NCBI GenBank assembly: GCA_905215345.1
Contig: CAJMPR010000002.1
Coordinates: 355,503-419,502, forward strand
DNA from: an uncultured bacterium
GTDB taxonomy: Bacteria; Bacteroidota; Bacteroidia; Bacteroidales; Bacteroidaceae
Length of the DNA stretch: 64,000 nucleotides
Reading direction: 5' to 3'
The first letter of the stretch is position 1; each line of letters begins with the position of its first letter. The notes beneath the pieces were generated by a model that had not been told where the DNA came from, made no database searches, and worked only from the letters and a program-made list of their open reading frames with translations. A program made the translations under genes and the position numbers. Positions 42,766-52,138 of the stretch are shown here, in pieces.

Positions 42766-45700
42766 TTTATTAATTCCTCTGCTATCATTTCCGCTTGTTT
42801 AAGTACCGTTTCTGTTGCCAGCAACTGCATATCAGGTGGGTAGCCAAACTTCCGAAGAATACGTTTAACAGCAACTTTCATTTTGGCTCTTACATTTTCT
42901 TTTATTGTCCAGTCAATTGTTGTGTTGTTTCGGATGGTCTCGGTCAATACCACTGCCAGTTCCCGTAACTTATCTTTGCCAATCAACTCAATAGCACTAT
43001 TATTATCAGCTACGGCAGTATAAAACGCATATTCATAATCCGTTAGACCCAATTCTTTTGCGGCATTATCTTGTTCTACGATATGTTTACTCAGACGTAT
43101 AAGGTCTTCAATTACTTCAGCAGCCGTAATCACCTTGTTGTGATACTTGGTGATGGAATTTTCGAGCATCTCCATTAAAGAGCGGCTTTCGATAAGGTTA
43201 CGTTTTGCACGCTCTTTTATCTCATCGCTCAACAACTTACGTAGCACCTCTAACGCTATGTTTTTATGCTCCATTCCTTTGAGTTCCATTAAGAACTCTT
43301 CAGAAAGAATCGAAATATCAGGCTTCTTAATTCCGGCAGCATCAAAAATATCAATCACCTTCTCAGATACCAATGCTTGGTCAATCACTTGACGGATGGT
43401 TGTTTCAATCTCTTCGTCGGTGCGCCCTTCGCCTGTGGAGTCAAACTTGCACAATCGCGATTTCACAGCTTGAAAGAATGACACCTCGTCTTTTACATCC
43501 ATCGCCTTGTCGTGAGGAATAGCAATTGCAAAAGCTTTTCCAAGTGCGGTTACTTCGTTTACAAAACGTTTCTTACCATCGTCAATTCCTAGGATAAAAT
43601 CTTCGGCACGCAAAATCCACGAGAGCTTTCCCGATGTGTTGGCTTCAAAGTAATTTTCATATTCAAATCCATGAAACATCTGTGAGATTACCTCTATTTT
43701 TTCGAGCATAATTTCCACCGCTTGTTCCTGTTGAAGTGTAGGATCACCTTTACCACCTGAATCGGAGTAAAACGAGAGGGCTTTCTTTAGGTCGGACGCT
43801 ATGCCGAGATAATCCACTACCAATCCTCCGGGTTTATCCTTATACACACGATTCACACGGGCAATGGCTTGCATCAGGTTATGTCCCTGCATCGGTTTGT
43901 CTATGTAGAGTGTGTGTAGGCACGGAGCATCAAACCCTGTGAGCCACATATCACGCACGATAACTAGTTTCAGTTCATCGTCCGGGTTCTTCATTCGCTC
44001 GGCAAGGGCACGGCGTTGCTCTTTGGTGGTGTGGTGTTTCGATATTTTAGCCCCGTCAGACGAGGAACTTGTCATCACTACTTTGATAGCTCCTTTAGTG
44101 AGGTCGTCCGAGTGCCATTCGGGACGAATTTCTATGATTGCATCGTATAGCTCGGCAGCAATGCGTCGGCTCATCGCCACAACCATTGCTTTACCCTCAA
44201 ATACCTGTTGGCGCGTTTCGAAGTGTGTCACAATGTCTTTAGCGATATTTTTCAAACGGTTCGGGCTACCGATAAGGGCTTCGAGCTGTGTCCATTTGGC
44301 TTTTGCCTTTTGTACGTCGGTCAAATCGTCTTGCGATAACTCTTTATCCAACTCTTCGACTAATTCTCGCCCGCTGTCGCTTAGGTCTATCTTTGCAAGG
44401 CGACTTTCATAGAATATACGCACGGTAGCGCCATCGGCAACTGCCTGAGCAATATCGTATATATCCACATAATGCCCAAACACAGCAGGTGTGTTCACAT
44501 CCGTAGCTTCGATGGGTGTTCCTGTGAAACCTAAATAAGTGGCATTGGGCAGTGCATCACGCAAATATTTGGCAAATCCATATTTTATCTCCGAACCGAT
44601 TACTTCATCCGCTTCATTGCGTATCTCAACTGTCTTTGCCTTGAAACCATATTGTGTACGGTGAGCTTCATCCGCAATCACAATCACATTACTACGATCG
44701 GTCAGTGTATCGTATACATTCCCTGTCTCAGGCTGAAATTTTTGTATCGTCGTAAATATCACTCCGCCCGAAGCTACTGTGAGTAGCTTTTTCAACTCTT
44801 CCCGATTTTCAGCCTGTACGGGAGTTTGACGGAGTAACTGTTTCGATGCGGCAAAAGTGTCGAATAGTTGATCATCTAAGTCATTGCGGTCGGTAATAAC
44901 AACAATGGTAGGATTATTGAGTTTCTGCACCACCTTTCCGGTATAGAAAACCATTGATAAAGATTTTCCTGACCCTTGTGTATGCCACACTACTCCGGCC
45001 TTATGGTCGCCTTCCGGTTGTTCAATCACATCCCGAAATCCATACTGTGCAGGCGGCTCTGCTACGCAGTTTGACATTTGATTAAAGCCTGTGGCACGTA
45101 TGGTTGATTCTACGGCTTTGTTTACGGCATAGTATTGATGATAGGCAGCAATCTTTTTGACGGTTTTTATTGTTGTGATTCCTGTTTTTGGATCTTCTGA
45201 TTTTGATTTCTCGAAAACCGTAAACGAGCGGATTAGGTCGAGCAAGGTCTCTTTATTAAGCATTCCTTTTATCATCACCTCCAATTGGCTGACAAGTTTC
45301 GATGCTTCAGCTTTGCCGTCTTCCGTTTTCCAAGCCATAAAGCGGCTGAAGCCTGCCGATAGCGAGCCGGCACGAGCATCCAATCCATCGGATATTACAA
45401 CCAGAGAATTGTAGTTAAACAGCGATGGGATAGCTTGCTTGTAAGTCTCAATCTGACGGTGAGCACTCTGTATAGTAGCATTGGCATCCGCAGCATTTTT
45501 CAACTCAATGACCACTAACGGCAACCCGTTTACAAATAGAATCACATCGGGGCGTTTGTTGCGCCCGTTCTCAATGATAGTGTATTGGTTTGCCACTACA
45601 AAATCATTAAGTTCCGGATACTCAAAATCAACCAACCAAACCCTTTCCCCACGTTCCGCACCCTCTTTGTGAATCGTAATGGGCACACCTTCGGTGAGAA

Positions 45701-45974
45701 GTCGGTGAAACTGCTCATTGTTAGCAAGCGTATCGGGCGAAGCTATTCGAAGTACGGTTTTAATTGCTTCATCCACAGCATCAGCAGGTAGCGATACATT
45801 GATACGCCGAACCGCTTTTGTTAGTCGCTCAATGAGTATCACTTCTTCAAAAGAACTCCGCACTGGGTTCTCACTGTCGGGTGCAATATCAGGTGCATAG
45901 ATGTATTCGTAACCGAGTCGTTGGAATAACTCGATTGCGAAGTTTTCTATGGTTGATTCGGTTAGTTTGGTCAT
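42762..45974 (-). CDS. hsdR: Type I restriction enzyme, restriction/translocase subunit
   Basis: 1070 residues from the ATG at 45974; the frame starts with TTG at 45986, which is less likely. An N-terminal PD-(D/E)xK-type nuclease is seen with LPLVVIELKNAADANA (about 150-165). The two RecA-like motor domains carry Walker A HTQGSGKS (about 330), DEAH box VIADEAHRTQ (about 435) and the motif VI region QAIARVNRVY. The C-terminal helical domain binds the methylase. Cuts DNA lacking the HsdS-specified methylation. It begins 8 bp after kwaB, an unusual position. Confidence 0.96.
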   Translation of the reverse strand: MTKLTESTIENFAIELFQRLGYEYIYAPDIAPDSENPVRSSFEEVILIERLTKAVRRINVSLPADAVDEAIKTVLRIASPDTLANNEQFHRLLTEGVPITIHKEGAERGERVWLVDFEYPELNDFVVANQYTIIENGRNKRPDVILFVNGLPLVVIELKNAADANATIQSAHRQIETYKQAIPSLFNYNSLVVISDGLDARAGSLSAGFSRFMAWKTEDGKAEASKLVSQLEVMIKGMLNKETLLDLIRSFTVFEKSKSEDPKTGITTIKTVKKIAAYHQYYAVNKAVESTIRATGFNQMSNCVAEPPAQYGFRDVIEQPEGDHKAGVVWHTQGSGKSLSMVFYTGKVVQKLNNPTIVVITDRNDLDDQLFDTFAASKQLLRQTPVQAENREELKKLLTVASGGVIFTTIQKFQPETGNVYDTLTDRSNVIVIADEAHRTQYGFKAKTVEIRNEADEVIGSEIKYGFAKYLRDALPNATYLGFTGTPIEATDVNTPAVFGHYVDIYDIAQAVADGATVRIFYESRLAKIDLSDSGRELVEELDKELSQDDLTDVQKAKAKWTQLEALIGSPNRLKNIAKDIVTHFETRQQVFEGKAMVVAMSRRIAAELYDAIIEIRPEWHSDDLTKGAIKVVMTSSSSDGAKISKHHTTKEQRRALAERMKNPDDELKLVIVRDMWLTGFDAPCLHTLYIDKPMQGHNLMQAIARVNRVYKDKPGGLVVDYLGIASDLKKALSFYSDSGGKGDPTLQQEQAVEIMLEKIEVISQMFHGFEYENYFEANTSGKLSWILRAEDFILGIDDGKKRFVNEVTALGKAFAIAIPHDKAMDVKDEVSFFQAVKSRLCKFDSTGEGRTDEEIETTIRQVIDQALVSEKVIDIFDAAGIKKPDISILSEEFLMELKGMEHKNIALEVLRKLLSDEIKERAKRNLIESRSLMEMLENSITKYHNKVITAAEVIEDLIRLSKHIVEQDNAAKELGLTDYEYAFYTAVADNNSAIELIGKDKLRELAVVLTETIRNNTTIDWTIKENVRAKMKVAVKRILRKFGYPPDMQLLATETVLKQAEMIAEELIK

Positions 45975-45982
45975 AGTATAAA

Positions 45983-46948
45983 TCAATTATTAACCACATT
46001 AGTAGCCTCGCCTTCGATGTTATCTTTGGCAAGACTGTCATAATAAAGTTGAGTCAATTCAGAGGTCAAAAAATCATCATTCAACAACTTGACAAACAAG
46101 TCTTTTGAAACTTTCGTATCCAATGCAAACTGAGTGCCGTCAGGCGTATATCTCATTTTATTTCTTATAGCGGGGTGAGTTCTTGAGAATGCAATAATAC
46201 TAACATTAGGAATTCTCCTTTGGATTACGGGTGAATTTCTTGCAATTTTGGTAAGTTTTCTTGCAAAGCTTACATTTTCAATTAATTCTTCCAACGTATC
46301 AATGTTGCTGACGATTCCCATGTCGTTAATTGCTTCAAGTCCAAGAGTTGCTTCTCGTTTTATAACATCGTGAAAACCAAAGTTCCTTTCTATAGTCTTT
46401 AGATTTAGAATGATAACACTCTCCTCAACTCGTAACACTTGAAAACTTGGGCTTATTCTTAATAACTGTTCTTCAAAACGTTCAAGTCTCTGATTTGATT
46501 TCCATAACATATAGCCCCCACGTCCAAGTACTTCAACAGAGGAAAGCTTTTTATAAAGTGATATTTCGTTATTATCATCCGCTAATACTATTGCCAAAGC
46601 ATCAATCTTTGCAAAAGTATCATTATTGAAGTTGAATGTTTCTATCTCATCATTTCCAATAATAGTTTCTAAAAATTGCAATTCTTCAGGTAGTTCTAAG
46701 TCATATTCGTAAAAACAGTTGCTTCTCTCATCGGCTGTAGAAAGAGGTATTACTGTAAATTCTTCTTGGGAGACAATCGTACTGTTGACTGAATCCACAA
46801 ACAATCTCCGTATTGGTGGGAGATCTTCGGATTTCACATCTAATTTCTTTACGACCTGTTCTTCAAAGCAAGCGTACATAATGATTTGTAACTCTCCCGT
46901 AGGATTATTTAAAAATTCTAATGACTGGTTTAACTCGGCTTTATTCAT
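45983..46948 (-). CDS. kwaB: Kiwa antiphage protein KwaB (DUF4868)
   Basis: 321 residues, the KwaB length. No signal or membrane segment. The DUF4868 landmarks are FYEYDLELPEEL, the glycine-rich GRGGYMLWK and the C-terminal FARKLTKIARNSPV, then DTKVSKDLFVKLLNDDFLTS and YYDSLAKD. In studied Kiwa systems KwaB works with membrane-bound KwaA at the inner face and has DNA-related effector activity. Here it starts 8 bp inside kwaA and lies 8 bp before hsdR. I recognise the family by pattern, not by a database search. Confidence 0.85.
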   Translation of the reverse strand: MNKAELNQSLEFLNNPTGELQIIMYACFEEQVVKKLDVKSEDLPPIRRLFVDSVNSTIVSQEEFTVIPLSTADERSNCFYEYDLELPEELQFLETIIGNDEIETFNFNNDTFAKIDALAIVLADDNNEISLYKKLSSVEVLGRGGYMLWKSNQRLERFEEQLLRISPSFQVLRVEESVIILNLKTIERNFGFHDVIKREATLGLEAINDMGIVSNIDTLEELIENVSFARKLTKIARNSPVIQRRIPNVSIIAFSRTHPAIRNKMRYTPDGTQFALDTKVSKDLFVKLLNDDFLTSELTQLYYDSLAKDNIEGEATNVVNN

Positions 46949-47525
46949 GGATACTATCTTTATATGCGTAATAAATTCGTTCGTCTATTTTAATATATTT
47001 CACACGGTCATTTTGATTTAGCTTCTCTCTACATATCAATATAACATTATCCCTTGTTCCTCCTCCTCTAAATCTACCGGATATTTTATAAATTTTAAAT
47101 CGCAAAATAGCTAATGTGGGATTTGCATAAAACAAATCTGTTCTAATGTAGATTGCTCCCATTACTACCAGCAGAATAGCCAATACAATTTCGTATCGGA
47201 TACTGTCAAAGTTGAAGCAAACTAACGGAACTATATATGTAGTTAAAAAGGTTAGGTGTTCATAGTCTATATTCTCAATTGCAGTTATTTCAAAAGACAA
47301 TTCAGGCGTACCTGTTATTTGATGATTGAAGTCATAATAAGAAAATCCACCTACAACAAGAGATAATATGCATATTATTGGTACTACATTATGAGATAAT
47401 AAATATCCGATTCCGACAAATTCCCAATCGTTACCCATACAAATCGGAATATCTACTGTGATAATTATAATCAGCAGAAATAACAACCAAAGGGAAAGAA
47501 AATATAAACCTATTTTTCTAATCAT
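46941..47525 (-). CDS. kwaA: Kiwa antiphage membrane protein KwaA
   Basis: 194 residues with four membrane helices (about 5-25, 40-62, 92-110, 113-131) and a basic cytoplasmic tail. It has the KwaA landmark region FEITAIENIDYEHLTFLTTY followed by IVPLVCFNF. KwaA is the inner-membrane sensor partner of KwaB. The start overlaps the hsdS stop by 8 bp and the end overlaps kwaB by 8 bp, so hsdS, kwaA and kwaB are translationally coupled. The KwaA-KwaB order is the known one for Kiwa. Confidence 0.85.
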   Translation of the reverse strand: MIRKIGLYFLSLWLLFLLIIIITVDIPICMGNDWEFVGIGYLLSHNVVPIICILSLVVGGFSYYDFNHQITGTPELSFEITAIENIDYEHLTFLTTYIVPLVCFNFDSIRYEIVLAILLVVMGAIYIRTDLFYANPTLAILRFKIYKISGRFRGGGTRDNVILICREKLNQNDRVKYIKIDERIYYAYKDSIHE

Positions 47526-48696
47526 AAGATTGTATATTGATTTCGTTGTTAATTAATTTCGGCAGCATGGTATTATGTAATTTTGTAAGGATACGGATTT
47601 GCTTGTTATTGCAGTTCATCTTGCTTACTATAGAATCTATTAGGACATTAAACCGCTTTATGATTTCAGCATCAGGCATTTTTATTTCATAGCCTTTCAA
47701 ATTATCAACATCAACACGCTGCCTGCCTGAAGAGCCTGACATACATGATTCAGCGTAGTCTCTGAAATCCTGATATTTTGCTACGATATATGCAAAAAAT
47801 GGATGTAATCCACATTTCGGACACATTACGATATACTCTGTCGAACCCCATGCTACTTGTTCGTCTTCTAAAAAGTCAACATACGCTGTTTTCCCATTTT
47901 CAAGGCAAGGAGTGATACGTGCCAAAAGCGTATCACCATTTTTGAATTTTGTACCAGATGAAAACGATCTATCATACCATCCATTAGGGGCGTAAGTAGT
48001 CGTGCTTAAATTGGACATCTCCAAAAAGGGAGCAATTATATCTTTTGATAGTTTTCGTGTCGGGTTGAAATCAATTATATCGGCAATCACACCATCTTTC
48101 CAATTTTCTTTTGGGTTCTCGATAAAGTATTGGCGGAAGAGAGTTTCTGCCATTGCTTCGAGGGTGGCATTTTGACGTGTCAGCAAATCAATCTTATCAT
48201 CCAACGAACTCAATACTCCCGCAATTCGCTCCTGCTCCTCTTTGTTCTCTGGCACTTCAGCTACAATACTTTCAAAATCCGTTTTATTCACAATTGGAAC
48301 TGCAGTACCATCGCCACCGTATATTCTTAATGTGTCGTATAAATCAATTAGCTTGTAATAAATGAAATCACTATCAAATTTATCATTAGGAATAATAGAG
48401 TTGATTTGTTGATTGGTAATACAATAATCACTAGCTTTTACCACTTTACCCATGTCAGAACCAATACACGTAACTAGTAGAGAATTTGGAGGTAGAATCT
48501 TTTTATTTAATCGATTAAACCCTATTGAAGATAGTTTTCTATCGCTACGATTTGCGTATTTAAGATAATTTTTATAATCAGATGGCGTTACAAACAACAT
48601 CTCATCACCCCAATCTTCGGGATTTTTAGATGATGGAGTATTCCCTGTAATGACTGTTCCAAAGTCTCCTAATTTATACTCTTTCCACTCGCTCAT
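47518..48696 (-). CDS. hsdS: Type I R-M specificity subunit
   Basis: 392 residues with two target-recognition domains: TRD1 about 1-165 (MSEWKEYKLGDFGTVITGNT) and TRD2 about 195-350 (WKDGVIADIIDFNPTRKLS). They are separated by a conserved helical spacer (NKEEQERIAGVLSSLDDKID), with a second helical block at the C-terminus (LTKLHNTMLPKLI). It sets the DNA sequence methylated and cut. One copy only; I see no second partial hsdS or inverted repeats for shuffling. The 3' end overlaps kwaA. Confidence 0.96.
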   Translation of the reverse strand: MSEWKEYKLGDFGTVITGNTPSSKNPEDWGDEMLFVTPSDYKNYLKYANRSDRKLSSIGFNRLNKKILPPNSLLVTCIGSDMGKVVKASDYCITNQQINSIIPNDKFDSDFIYYKLIDLYDTLRIYGGDGTAVPIVNKTDFESIVAEVPENKEEQERIAGVLSSLDDKIDLLTRQNATLEAMAETLFRQYFIENPKENWKDGVIADIIDFNPTRKLSKDIIAPFLEMSNLSTTTYAPNGWYDRSFSSGTKFKNGDTLLARITPCLENGKTAYVDFLEDEQVAWGSTEYIVMCPKCGLHPFFAYIVAKYQDFRDYAESCMSGSSGRQRVDVDNLKGYEIKMPDAEIIKRFNVLIDSIVSKMNCNNKQIRILTKLHNTMLPKLINNEINIQSYD

Positions 48697-48700
48697 AATC

Positions 48701-49417
48701 TTATTTTTTGCAGAAAAAATCTATTGCCAACCCAACAAGTACAGAGCCTACTGATACGGTCTGTTTGCTCTCTCGCTCTTTGACGTTAGGCATCACCACC
48801 GAAGACAAAAAGTCTTTTGCTAAGTGGAGCATTTTATTAACAGGTTTATCCTCGGGCTTGTTGTTTAACGCTAAATCTATACCTTGAAATACAGAGATCG
48901 CAGCACTCGCCTTGTCAAAATCCTCATTGTCAGGAGCAACGGTTTTAGCAATATCAATAGCATATTTACTAACTTTTAGAAGATCTGCAACTGTAAGTTT
49001 GTCTTTATCATCATTATTAAGAACTTGTTGTGCCTCAAACGGCTTTCCCGGTTCATAAATAGCTTTTAACGCAAAGGTGTAGTTATCCGAATAATAATTC
49101 AAATAACTAAGTTGGTCATTGATTGCTTTCATACAACCAATAACATTTAATTCGACCTCATAATCTGTCGGTTGTATCCAAGATAAAAATAGGGGACGGG
49201 GCAAATTGTGAGATAGAAACTCATTAGTTATCTTGCTTTTAATTTCCAAAATATTTGAAGGAAAATGATTTTGATAATAACTGATTAAGTTTAACATCAA
49301 GGTTCTATTTCTCGCATTATAAGCACTATATAACCTGGAATAACATATCTCAAGATTAAGGGTATCAGTGTATTGCTGTTGCGCCTTTTGCATTTCAAGT
49401 ATATCTATTGATTTCAT
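48701..49417 (-). CDS. Unknown protein between dinD and hsdS
   Basis: 238 residues, no family recognised. It is helical and acidic in the middle, with a glycine-rich hydrophobic C-terminal segment (VSVGSVLVGLAIDFFCKK) that could be a membrane anchor. It is 2 bp after dinD and 4 bp before hsdS, so cotranslated. It could be an adaptor or inhibitor for the R-M complex, but there is no direct evidence. Confidence 0.75.
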   Translation of the reverse strand: MKSIDILEMQKAQQQYTDTLNLEICYSRLYSAYNARNRTLMLNLISYYQNHFPSNILEIKSKITNEFLSHNLPRPLFLSWIQPTDYEVELNVIGCMKAINDQLSYLNYYSDNYTFALKAIYEPGKPFEAQQVLNNDDKDKLTVADLLKVSKYAIDIAKTVAPDNEDFDKASAAISVFQGIDLALNNKPEDKPVNKMLHLAKDFLSSVVMPNVKERESKQTVSVGSVLVGLAIDFFCKK

Positions 49418-49419
49418 AT

Positions 49420-50283
49420 TTACTCCTCCTTCTTAGGTAACTTCTTCGTGCTTTTCTCCAACACCTTCTCTTCTTTTGCCACACGGCGTTCCACCTTCTT
49501 TATATCTTCGGCAGGCGGTAGGTTTTCTGGCTGAATCCCCCGTTTACCCAACATATCCCTTACGCTCAGGTTATTTTGGATATGTTCGCCTGTGATTGGA
49601 GCCTCACCCATTAAATCCTTTTGCTCAACGTTGTAGTTGGTCATTTCGGTGGCAAGATTCTTTGCCGCAATAGTCAAAGTTGGCAGGTGGTCGGCAAGAG
49701 CTCCGTTCTTTACCCCAAGGCGAAGTTTCATTTGTTCGGTGGTCTTACCACCAAACAGAGCGGCATCACCCTTTGAGCGGATACGTCCAAAGCCTTTGTC
49801 GTCAACACCACGTTCGTAAATATTCTGACTGAGTTGTTTCTCTGATGCCCGTAATCGCTCTCTCGTCTCCAAGCGTGATAGCAAGTTAAGTCGCTCCTCT
49901 ATTATCTCGGCACGACGTGTCTGTACTGCAAAGTAACTCTGTGCAAAGGCAATCTCTTCTTTCTTAGGATCGCCGTTCTGAGCAATCAGATAGCAGGCAT
50001 AACGTGTGAGCATAAAATCCTGTATAGGGCGTTGAGCACCACTGCCCAGAGAGACCATTTTCGTGAGGTCACGAAAATGGTCATCTACGCTGACACCCTG
50101 CGTTTTACAAGAATCCACCGCTCGATTGATAGCTACCACAAAATTCTCCCAACGGGCATATCCCAGAAGTGATTGCAATTCACGGGCATACCATACCTCT
50201 ACCGGCTCTCCATTGTCATCAGTTATCTCCTTCGCAATGGAATCAAAAGAGCTTTTATATTGATTGATACGTTGAATATCCAT
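49420..50283 (-). CDS. dinD: DNA-damage-inducible protein D homologue
   Basis: 287 residues with the DinD/Bro-N-like pattern: WYARELQSLLGYARWENF, then ADDHFRD-like VDDHFRDLTKMV, MLTRYACYLIAQNGDP and FAQSYFAVQTRRAE. The C-terminal half is charged (ERLRASEKQLSQNIYERGVDD). DinD homologues often lie inside type I R-M operons; E. coli DinD binds RecA filaments. Here it is 4 bp after hsdM. A lysine-rich tail is present. Confidence 0.93.
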   Translation of the reverse strand: MDIQRINQYKSSFDSIAKEITDDNGEPVEVWYARELQSLLGYARWENFVVAINRAVDSCKTQGVSVDDHFRDLTKMVSLGSGAQRPIQDFMLTRYACYLIAQNGDPKKEEIAFAQSYFAVQTRRAEIIEERLNLLSRLETRERLRASEKQLSQNIYERGVDDKGFGRIRSKGDAALFGGKTTEQMKLRLGVKNGALADHLPTLTIAAKNLATEMTNYNVEQKDLMGEAPITGEHIQNNLSVRDMLGKRGIQPENLPPAEDIKKVERRVAKEEKVLEKSTKKLPKKEE

Positions 50284-50287
50284 AGCC

Positions 50288-51820
50288 CTATATTTTAATC
50301 TTTGCCAGATTCTCCTTAATTAGCGCATTGAGCCGCTCTTCCTCTTTAAGCTGCTCTAAAAATTCGCTCTTAAGGGTATTGAAACGTTCCTCGAAGTTAA
50401 AATCATCTTCTTCATCGGGTAACCCAACGTAACGTCCTGGTGTGAGTACATAATCTAACTCGGCAACCCGACTAATGGGTACAGAGGCGCAGAACCCTAC
50501 AATGTCTTCGTATCGTCCCTCTATATTACGCCAGTTGTGATAGGTATCGGAAATTTTAGTAATGTCATCTTCTGAAAGTTCACGGGTGCGACGATTGATG
50601 AGATAGCCCATATTACGAGCATCAATGAACAGAATCTCTTTGCTGCGGTTGCGGAAACTGCCATTTGTGCGATTGCGGCTTACAAACCACAAAGCTGCAG
50701 GGATTTGAGTATTCAAGAATAGTTTAGCAGGTAAGTTGACAATACAATCTATCAATCCCTTTTCGACCAACGTTCGGCGAATGTCGCCCTCTCCACTCGT
50801 TTTGGAGGTTAAAGCCCCCTTAGCCAATACGAAACCTGCTTGCCCTGATGGTGAAAGATGATAGATGAAGTGTTGAATCCATGCAAAGTTGGCATTACCC
50901 GTAGGAGGAACGCCGTATTGCCAACGTCCATCCTTGCGGAGTTGGTCGCCGCTCCAGTCGCTATCATTAAACGGAGGGTTGGCAATGATATAATCAGCTT
51001 TCAGGTCTCGATGAGCATCGTTCATAAACGAGCCTTCGTTGTTCCATTTTACTTGTGAAGCGTCGATACCCCGAATGGCGAGATTCATTTTACAAAGTCG
51101 CCATGTGGTTTGGTTGCTTTCCTGACCGTAAATGGATATATCATTAATGCGTCCTTGGTGCTCCTTCACAAACTTCTCGCTCTGCACAAACATACCGCCC
51201 GAACCACAACAAGGGTCAAATACTCGCCCTTTGTATGGCTCCAACATATTTACCAACAACTCGACAACGCTTCGGGGTGTATAGAACTGTCCACCTTTCT
51301 TGCCTTCGGCAAGTGCAAATTCACCTAAGAAATATTCAAAAACGTGTCCTAACACATCGGCACTCTTTGTATTAGCTGACGACATGGTGCTATTCCCAAC
51401 AAGGTCTATCAATTCTCCAAGGCTTGCCGGGTCAAGATTTTGCCGGGCGAAAACTTTGGGTAAAACACCTTTCAGTGAGGCATTCTCTTTCTCGATAGCA
51501 TCCATTGCCGCATCCACATATTTACCAATTTGGGGATCTTTGGCTTTTGACACTATATATGCCCAACGAGCATCGGCAGGTACAAAGAATACATTTTCAG
51601 CTTTGTACTCCTCTCTGTCTTCGGGATCAGCCCCTTCGGCAACTTCACCCAATAGCTTCTGATAAAGTTCTTCAAACGAAACTGAAATATATTTCAGAAA
51701 AATCAATCCCAGTACCACGTGCTTATATTCCGCGGCATCTATATTTTTTCGTAGCTTATCAGCTGCCTTCCATAACTGTTTTTCCAAAGGTTCTTCAACC
51801 GTCTCTTTTTTCTTTGCCAT
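50288..51820 (-). CDS. hsdM: Type I R-M methyltransferase subunit
   Basis: 510 residues. N-terminal HsdM helical domain (LWKAADKLRKNIDAAEYKH), then GQFYTPRSVVELLV, SAM motif I FDPCCGSGGMF and catalytic motif IV NPPF at about 281-284, marking N6-adenine methylation. It pairs with HsdS (modification) and HsdR (restriction). It is the first large gene after the XRE regulator, 2 bp from its stop. Length and motifs are normal. Confidence 0.97.
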   Translation of the reverse strand: MAKKKETVEEPLEKQLWKAADKLRKNIDAAEYKHVVLGLIFLKYISVSFEELYQKLLGEVAEGADPEDREEYKAENVFFVPADARWAYIVSKAKDPQIGKYVDAAMDAIEKENASLKGVLPKVFARQNLDPASLGELIDLVGNSTMSSANTKSADVLGHVFEYFLGEFALAEGKKGGQFYTPRSVVELLVNMLEPYKGRVFDPCCGSGGMFVQSEKFVKEHQGRINDISIYGQESNQTTWRLCKMNLAIRGIDASQVKWNNEGSFMNDAHRDLKADYIIANPPFNDSDWSGDQLRKDGRWQYGVPPTGNANFAWIQHFIYHLSPSGQAGFVLAKGALTSKTSGEGDIRRTLVEKGLIDCIVNLPAKLFLNTQIPAALWFVSRNRTNGSFRNRSKEILFIDARNMGYLINRRTRELSEDDITKISDTYHNWRNIEGRYEDIVGFCASVPISRVAELDYVLTPGRYVGLPDEEDDFNFEERFNTLKSEFLEQLKEEERLNALIKENLAKIKI

Positions 51821-51822
51821 AT

Positions 51823-52020
51823 TTATTTTTTCTCTTTATTATCAATTAATTCCTTCACATCCACACCAAGTATTTTGGCTATTTCGAAGAGCTGCTCCAA
51901 ACTAGGCTGTCGTCGATTGCAAACATAGGCATTCGTTTGACTAAAACTTTTGCCAATCTTTTCCGCAAGCCATGTTTGCTTGATGCCTTTCTCTTCAAGG
52001 ACTTCTTTTATTCGATTCAT
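51823..52020 (-). CDS. XRE-family regulator of the R-M/Kiwa operon
   Basis: 65 residues, essentially one helix-turn-helix: VLEEKGIKQTWLAEKIGKSF, then QTNAYVCNRRQPSLEQLFEI and a short tail. The size and position resemble the C (controller) proteins of R-M systems. It sits 2 bp upstream of hsdM, so it likely regulates the whole defence operon by binding upstream of itself, in 52021-52138, which contains the hairpin at 52088-52125. Confidence 0.88.
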   Translation of the reverse strand: MNRIKEVLEEKGIKQTWLAEKIGKSFSQTNAYVCNRRQPSLEQLFEIAKILGVDVKELIDNKEKK

Positions 52021-52087
52021 ATCAATTAAATATTGATGTTTTCTTTTATTTGGCTATAAAGATATGAAATATCCCGCTATATAATAA

Positions 52088-52125
52088 TGAAAAGATGAAG
52101 AAGTTTTATTTTCTCCATCTTTTCA
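52088..52125 (-). terminator. Hairpin between the mob region and the defence operon
   Basis: TGAAAAGATG (52088-52097) pairs perfectly with CATCTTTTCA (52116-52125). On the minus strand it follows the coiled-coil gene stop and precedes TTATTATATAG. The same hairpin at the relic (34718-34759) shows that it belongs to the element; it may end the mob transcript or serve as an operator. Confidence 0.6.
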
Positions 52126-52138
52126 ACTCATTGACTAA

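Noticed and set aside
47518..48696. Phase-variable hsdS shufflon
   Set aside because: Only one hsdS with two TRDs is present, without a silent copy, inverted repeats or an adjacent recombinase.
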